Positions 42,401-45,162 of a DNA stretch of 45,162 nt are shown here, piece after piece (positions within the stretch are counted from its first letter, which is position 1; every line of letters starts with the position of its first letter). Position numbers and translations under genes: made by a program. The stretch is taken from contig CAWUKT010000058.1 in assembly GCA_963923035.1 (NCBI GenBank), positions 1 to 45,162 of the forward strand. The letters run 5' to 3'. A model generated the notes under the pieces. The model had not been told where the DNA came from and did no database searches. It was given only the letters and a program-made list of their open reading frames with translations. Source of the DNA: CAWUKT01 sp963923035. GTDB lineage: Bacteria > Bacteroidota > Bacteroidia > J057 > JADKCL01.

Positions 42401-42930
42401 TAGCCGGTGGAGGCCGCCGCAATTCCGACGACGAGGTAGGGACTCAGGCCCGCATCGACATTCTGGCTGAGGTAGACGGCTCCGATCTGTGAATCGGAGA
42501 TGTCTTCGCCCCCGTCGTAAGGCCGCGCGAGCCAGTTGCGGCTCCCCGCATCGCTGAACCAAGCCGAACCGGGCGCATTCGGGCAATTTTCGAGGACAAA
42601 GAGGCGGTCGCTGTCCTCGCCCTCTGCCCGTACGGCCAGCGCAAGGGTCAATTCTCCCGAGGCTGCATTCTGCGACACCGAAAATGTACGGGCCTGGATG
42701 GATTTTCCGTCACATTCCGCCGACAACTCCGAACTGAAGTCTTCCGCGATCCAACCGGTACTGTGGTCTTGGGTTTCGTAGGTCAGGTAAAAGACCTGGT
42801 CGGTCCCGATCGAGAGAAAGAGGGCGGACCCGTCGGACTGTTGGGCGGCTCGGAAGAAGGCTCCTGGTCCCATGACCTGGGCCGCCTGCTGGTTCTTCAT
42901 CAACTCCGAAGTGATCGTGTAATTGTACAT
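39439..42930 (-). CDS. 1163-residue protein: propeller-like N-terminus, amphipathic-helix-rich C-terminus
   Basis: There is no signal peptide or T9SS tail. Residues about 15-420 look like a tectonin- or lectin-type propeller (SALFLSIGTDQVFYLTYETQDHSTGW, DLYVAGNGCIQYYAAD, RTVLWGLNGSGQVFYAS, all in part). A beta-sandwich-like part follows (430-620). From about 640 come long amphipathic helices (VGDVWHVMVTIAEETMYF, LLAIFNAILVVLEDLVKWL) and the block IFQWNDILRSKDALKNIV. Later blocks are LSWLYEEIAGSQLTIMDLA and FPATILFKVVNG. I recall similar blocks from large uncharacterised fungal and bacterial proteins, but cannot name a family. The layout (binding head, helical hydrophobic rear) would suit a membrane-inserting or toxin-like protein. 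It follows the 42955 gene by 24 bases. Confidence 0.7.
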   Translation of the reverse strand: MYNYTITSELMKNQQAAQVMGPGAFFRAAQQSDGSALFLSIGTDQVFYLTYETQDHSTGWIAEDFSSELSAECDGKSIQARTFSVSQNAASGELTLALAVRAEGEDSDRLFVLENCPNAPGSAWFSDAGSRNWLARPYDGGEDISDSQIGAVYLSQNVDAGLSPYLVVGIAAASTGYVQNYQVSLASSASSGVWTIFETAENYDEVLGEGIGLAHGATSTGMYSLGGLSGSFSLLFTPFEGIFGPPTVTKLTPPDQPSSLAILPVNSSNETDLYVAGNGCIQYYAADAQQSFAEGQPILVDALVSEVSGLYVHSDGIRTVLWGLNGSGQVFYASCPTGSEGNASAWTNPAPIFKDATAISSQINFQTGANEIFAHLQGSVLMRLQQDPSTTIWQERSILLPGLATDDVVEFISYTTQIAVTDTNNQPVKGLKLGLKAIGPVSIYANGLYKQLDTDKFAPLTTDMNGQCTLVQETSDLSLVPYYLQQADGSEVSINPMNEILSRSQGVDSVEDLDNITLYDEQGNSKPLIPAGTSDDDKQAIVDALQQFPHLTSNLPEDGSVSTDSPDTTQMKVSGPTTWALSLRGRNIRFHGGKEAVLKLGYHRPQRLLQPTTLQLDAESEPVLTAAGDFFRWVGDVVEDVTEFVFDLVGDVWHVMVTIAEETMYFIVECIADVINTLLAIFNAILVVLEDLVKWLGFIFQWNDILRSKDALKNIVNQYIAYSQTQLPNIQADLDQFFGEMSDVLEGMAGLDAGTDTVNSLSSNNPPPAASQSPQAQWSSYQFQQNISAANVTYDAEPVDSSDLETLLNDVVVAMENEGEIFVEAIEDIYTQILTQLNTLSLTEIVTRLLAILANALVETAQNILDTVIEILGLLMSGLSDVLNAEIDIPVLSWLYEEIAGSQLTIMDLACLVAAFPATILFKVVNGQAPFPDNSFTSSVINAGSWSELQDLYTPTTTTTAAVNFNSRAMDSSIPAGADENLLTLYQFLHSTAAISGVVFSCTTLLKSLDGESKAISITNGAFFYLTTAPNLAAGIVKSPSQTWYQILNEAVYGLTAIQKFVDMFTYKKDTSASMMTWSKVSPWVDVLLGLCATVPPIASLCYNLTGWGIVSTFSSVAWNGGRVLTPFAKVKVHPTIFLVKEGCILTYSILQAIMSKEGDETV

Positions 42931-42954
42931 CGTATTCGTTTTGAAGGTGAAGAA

Positions 42955-44583
42955 TCAGGCCTCGGGGGTCAGGTAGTTGACGTTGGAAGCGAGGTCAAGG
43001 CTGTCGGAGAACTGGGGATTGGAGAAGGTGAAGGTGTCGTTTCCGGGAAACACAAAGGCGTTCGCATTGGCCAGCCCGCTGTTGATATCGGGGAGGATAT
43101 TGTCGATGATTGAAGTCTGGATCTGGCCCCGGAGGTCCCCCATATCGTCCACGTAAGACTGAAAGTATCCGGCAATGGAATCCAGGAAAGTTTCCCACCA
43201 GCTGGGATCGGGCTCATTTTCCACCACCGGATCGCTGTCAAAATTTTCGTTTTCGACGACCATTTTGAGCACTCCATTGTTCGAGTTGTCGAATTGCAGG
43301 ACGAGGTCCACACTCCAATTGTAGGTCGTTTTGGGCATATCGTATTCGGAAGTGCTGCCGTGTCCCGTGTTGAATTGGTTGATGATAGAGGCTTCGGTGG
43401 CCACATATCCGGAAATATGGACCTTGTTGTCTTCGAAGGTGATGTTCGCATTGCTCCAGTAGCTACAGGAATTGTCCATGGTCCACTGATAAGACCAGCC
43501 GTGATCCGAAGCGCTGTCCGAGTCCTGGTAGCTGTAAGTCCCGACCTCTCCATTTTGGGGGGGATCGACAACCGTGAAGGAATAGGAACTGCTGCTCGGC
43601 TGCAATTCAATGACCTGTTCGTCGAGGGGCTTGCTGCCATCGGCCTCCACGTGGACATTGGGGCTGATTCCGGTCAGCATGGGACTGAGCGAGTCCAACA
43701 CAAAATCCCGGAACATATCCATTTTGAAAGCCAGGGCTCCATTTTCACTATCGCTGTCGACAAAGTTGAATGGAAAAGACTGCGGCGGGTAAGCCGGAGC
43801 CGTATGGTGGTCGGTCATCACCAGGTAGTTCAGGGTATCCAGGTCGTGATTGGTGGGATTGCCGTCGGCATCGGTATAAGGCGTCACGCAAAAGCCCATG
43901 TAGGTCGGGGCAAAGGTCGGCGGGGTATAGTTTTGATCCGAAAAGGTTACCGTATAGCCGAAAATGACACCGCCGGTGGCCTGAAGACTTTCCATATACT
44001 CATTCATCATGGCGGTAAATACCCCCATGGGGATATCGGTCATGCCGGTGATTTCAGTCATAGTATCAAATACGGCGGTATTCAGGTCGAGGAAGAGCTG
44101 CTGGATGGAAAACATGCCGGCCCCGTAATTGTTGACGTAGCCATCGACCTTGGCCTGAACATCGGGGGGCAGGGAGTCGAGGTCCGTACCGACCATCCCC
44201 AAATCGACATAGTACTCGATGATCCAGGGCTCTCCGGCTTCCTGGGTAATGTCCCAGCTCATGCCGGGGACGGTGGACTTGAATTCGGCATTGGAGAAGG
44301 TGATGTTGTATTGGACCGTTTGGTTCCCCCGATCGGTGTAAAGGTTGATGATATTGATGGGGTTCCCATTCTCGTCGGTATTGTAGTCCAGGGTACCGGT
44401 GAAGGTATAATAGGCGTTTTTGGAATCAGTGGGAACCAGATTGCCGTCCTCGTCGGTGGTATAGTAGAGGGCCACGTCCATGGACAGGGCATTGAGGTAC
44501 TCGGCCATGGTTTCGTTGATCGACAACTGCGTGACGGCGATCACGTTGTCGTAGTTGCTGAGGTTGATATCAGAAAGACTCAT
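42955..44583 (-). CDS. Possible P47/OrfX-like (TULIP) protein
   Basis: The protein has 542 residues from ATG 44583 (MSLSDINLSNYDNVIAVTQL); 13 further codons upstream are open but unlikely. No signal peptide or membrane segment is present. The opening YDNVIAVTQLSINETMAEYL, the central LDTLNYLVMT, and FKMDMFRDFVLDSLSPML recall P47/OrfX-type TULIP proteins of clostridial toxin clusters and their relatives in other bacteria. This is from memory and not tested. The acidic, Asn/Asp/Thr-rich composition fits a soluble beta-rich protein. It is the first gene of a pair with the 1163-residue protein. The two probably act together. Confidence 0.6.
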   Translation of the reverse strand: MSLSDINLSNYDNVIAVTQLSINETMAEYLNALSMDVALYYTTDEDGNLVPTDSKNAYYTFTGTLDYNTDENGNPINIINLYTDRGNQTVQYNITFSNAEFKSTVPGMSWDITQEAGEPWIIEYYVDLGMVGTDLDSLPPDVQAKVDGYVNNYGAGMFSIQQLFLDLNTAVFDTMTEITGMTDIPMGVFTAMMNEYMESLQATGGVIFGYTVTFSDQNYTPPTFAPTYMGFCVTPYTDADGNPTNHDLDTLNYLVMTDHHTAPAYPPQSFPFNFVDSDSENGALAFKMDMFRDFVLDSLSPMLTGISPNVHVEADGSKPLDEQVIELQPSSSSYSFTVVDPPQNGEVGTYSYQDSDSASDHGWSYQWTMDNSCSYWSNANITFEDNKVHISGYVATEASIINQFNTGHGSTSEYDMPKTTYNWSVDLVLQFDNSNNGVLKMVVENENFDSDPVVENEPDPSWWETFLDSIAGYFQSYVDDMGDLRGQIQTSIIDNILPDINSGLANANAFVFPGNDTFTFSNPQFSDSLDLASNVNYLTPEA

Positions 44584-45162
44584 TGTTGACTTATTTTGAA
44601 GTGAATTTCCCTTTGATTCCATTTCACCTCAAAACGTTACCCCGCTACCCTCAATAAATTTGGTTTCACACTCGGCGGGCCTGGTCTGGTCCCCTGCCCA
44701 CCCGAAGGAGCAGAGTGCCGGCCTGCACTTTTCATCTCTTTCCCTCCCTTCCTCCGGGCCCTGAGGTTTTTATCTATTTGGGGGATTCCTTTTTGGGTGT
44801 GGGTGGTGTGAAATGGAAGACGCAAATGAGGGGGAAAATAGCACTCGCTCCCTGGGAGAACGCTTTCGTGGCGCCCGAATTTTCTATGGTATTTCGGTAG
44901 AGGGGCAGGGGAAAATAGAGGCATGGCCGGGTGAGTCTGAAAGATAGGTGGGCGCTTCCAGCGCTGAGCCGGGCCCACCCGGCCCCAAGGTGCGCCAGCC
45001 CAACCTCTCGGTGGGCGCGGCCAATCAGATACCCCGAAGCGCCCAAGACCTGGCCGGAACCGCCCGGCGCCGTGCCGGGCAAACCCGCCCTCCCTTCCGG
45101 AGCCGCCCAAAGCCTTGCCGGACCCTTCCGGCTTTCCGCTGGCCCCCCCCCAGCCCATCCGC
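44584..45162. other. Right-edge region without a credible gene
   Basis: An open frame of 173 codons exists on the minus strand (45158-44637), but its Gly/Pro/Arg-rich product looks like translated GC-rich repeat sequence. The segment up to 44950 is plain intergenic sequence. I see no clear promoter for the gene at 44583; a GTAACGTTTTGAGG stretch on the minus strand near 44630 is the nearest candidate. Confidence 0.4.
45054..45108. repeat. GC-rich palindromic repeat cluster
   Basis: CCGGAACCGCCCGG (45054-45067), then GTGCCGGG (45072-45079) and CCCGCCC. Another CCGGAGCCGCCC follows at 45097-45108. The order of words matches the repeat at 10071-10107 (CCGGA…ACCGCCCGG…GTGCCGGG…CCGCCC). It could be a dispersed palindrome, or chance in GC-rich sequence. 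Confidence 0.35.

Noticed and set aside
44637..45158. Open frame of 173 codons on the minus strand at the right edge
   Set aside because: The product is Gly/Pro/Arg-rich and follows GC-rich repeats; no signal peptide, domain or promoter.
1..45162. tRNA genes, CRISPR arrays, insertion sequences, integrases or phage genes
   Set aside because: I looked on both strands and found no cloverleaf, regular spaced repeat, transposase or phage motif that I could support.

Overview
The window comes from a moderately GC-rich member of the Bacteroidota, most likely the Saprospiria (Lewinella/Phaeodactylibacter-like); the order-level placement is inference. The phylum call rests on several type IX secretion (T9SS) sorting domains of both A and B type, promoters of the TTTG / TAnnTTTG class, almost no Shine-Dalgarno sequences, surface lipoproteins with GEVED and propeller domains, and the gene order rplM-rpsI-rpsB. 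No tRNA, rRNA, CRISPR array, transposase or phage gene is visible.

Layout. 1-5.2 kb: end of an unknown gene, a membrane sensor resembling a histidine kinase without its ATPase domain, a secreted SGNH/PKD protein and a large T9SS surface protein. 5.3-10 kb: a ligase-associated-type DEXH helicase, a candidate stand-alone structured RNA ending in a strong terminator, a SlyD-like FKBP isomerase and an M42 aminopeptidase. 10-12.4 kb: a candidate mini-gene for an aromatic-rich 28-residue peptide, a ferritin-like protein and a Cys-rich membrane protein. 12.4-22 kb (minus strand): MBL-fold hydrolase, miaE, purL, hutH, hisS, rpsB, rpsI, rplM. 22-27.8 kb: a T9SS type-B surface protein, a probably highly expressed lipoprotein behind a near-consensus promoter with an inverted repeat, and HMG-CoA lyase.

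27.8-34.3 kb is one regulated unit on the minus strand. A cobalamin riboswitch precedes five genes joined by stop/start overlaps: a T9SS propeller protein, a secreted SUMF1/FGE-fold protein, a short T9SS-tail protein, a BtuB-like TonB receptor and a BtuG-like propeller lipoprotein. Together they look like a surface vitamin B12 capture and import system with two unexplained extra components.

34.3-36 kb holds three thioredoxin-fold proteins, 36-37.3 kb a small cluster of secreted proteins and lipoproteins. 37.5-39.4 kb holds a DUF547 protein whose stop codon lies directly behind the slippery heptamer A AAA AAG in an A10 run; the -1 frame continues into an outer-membrane barrel that has no signal peptide or start codon of its own before residue-poor linker sequence, so the two probably form one polypeptide. 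39.4-44.6 kb holds two large adjacent proteins without signal peptides: one with a propeller-like N-terminus and an amphipathic-helix-rich C-terminus, the other recalling P47/OrfX (TULIP) proteins. With the DUF547-barrel fusion and the B12 operon, this pair is the strongest candidate for something undescribed.
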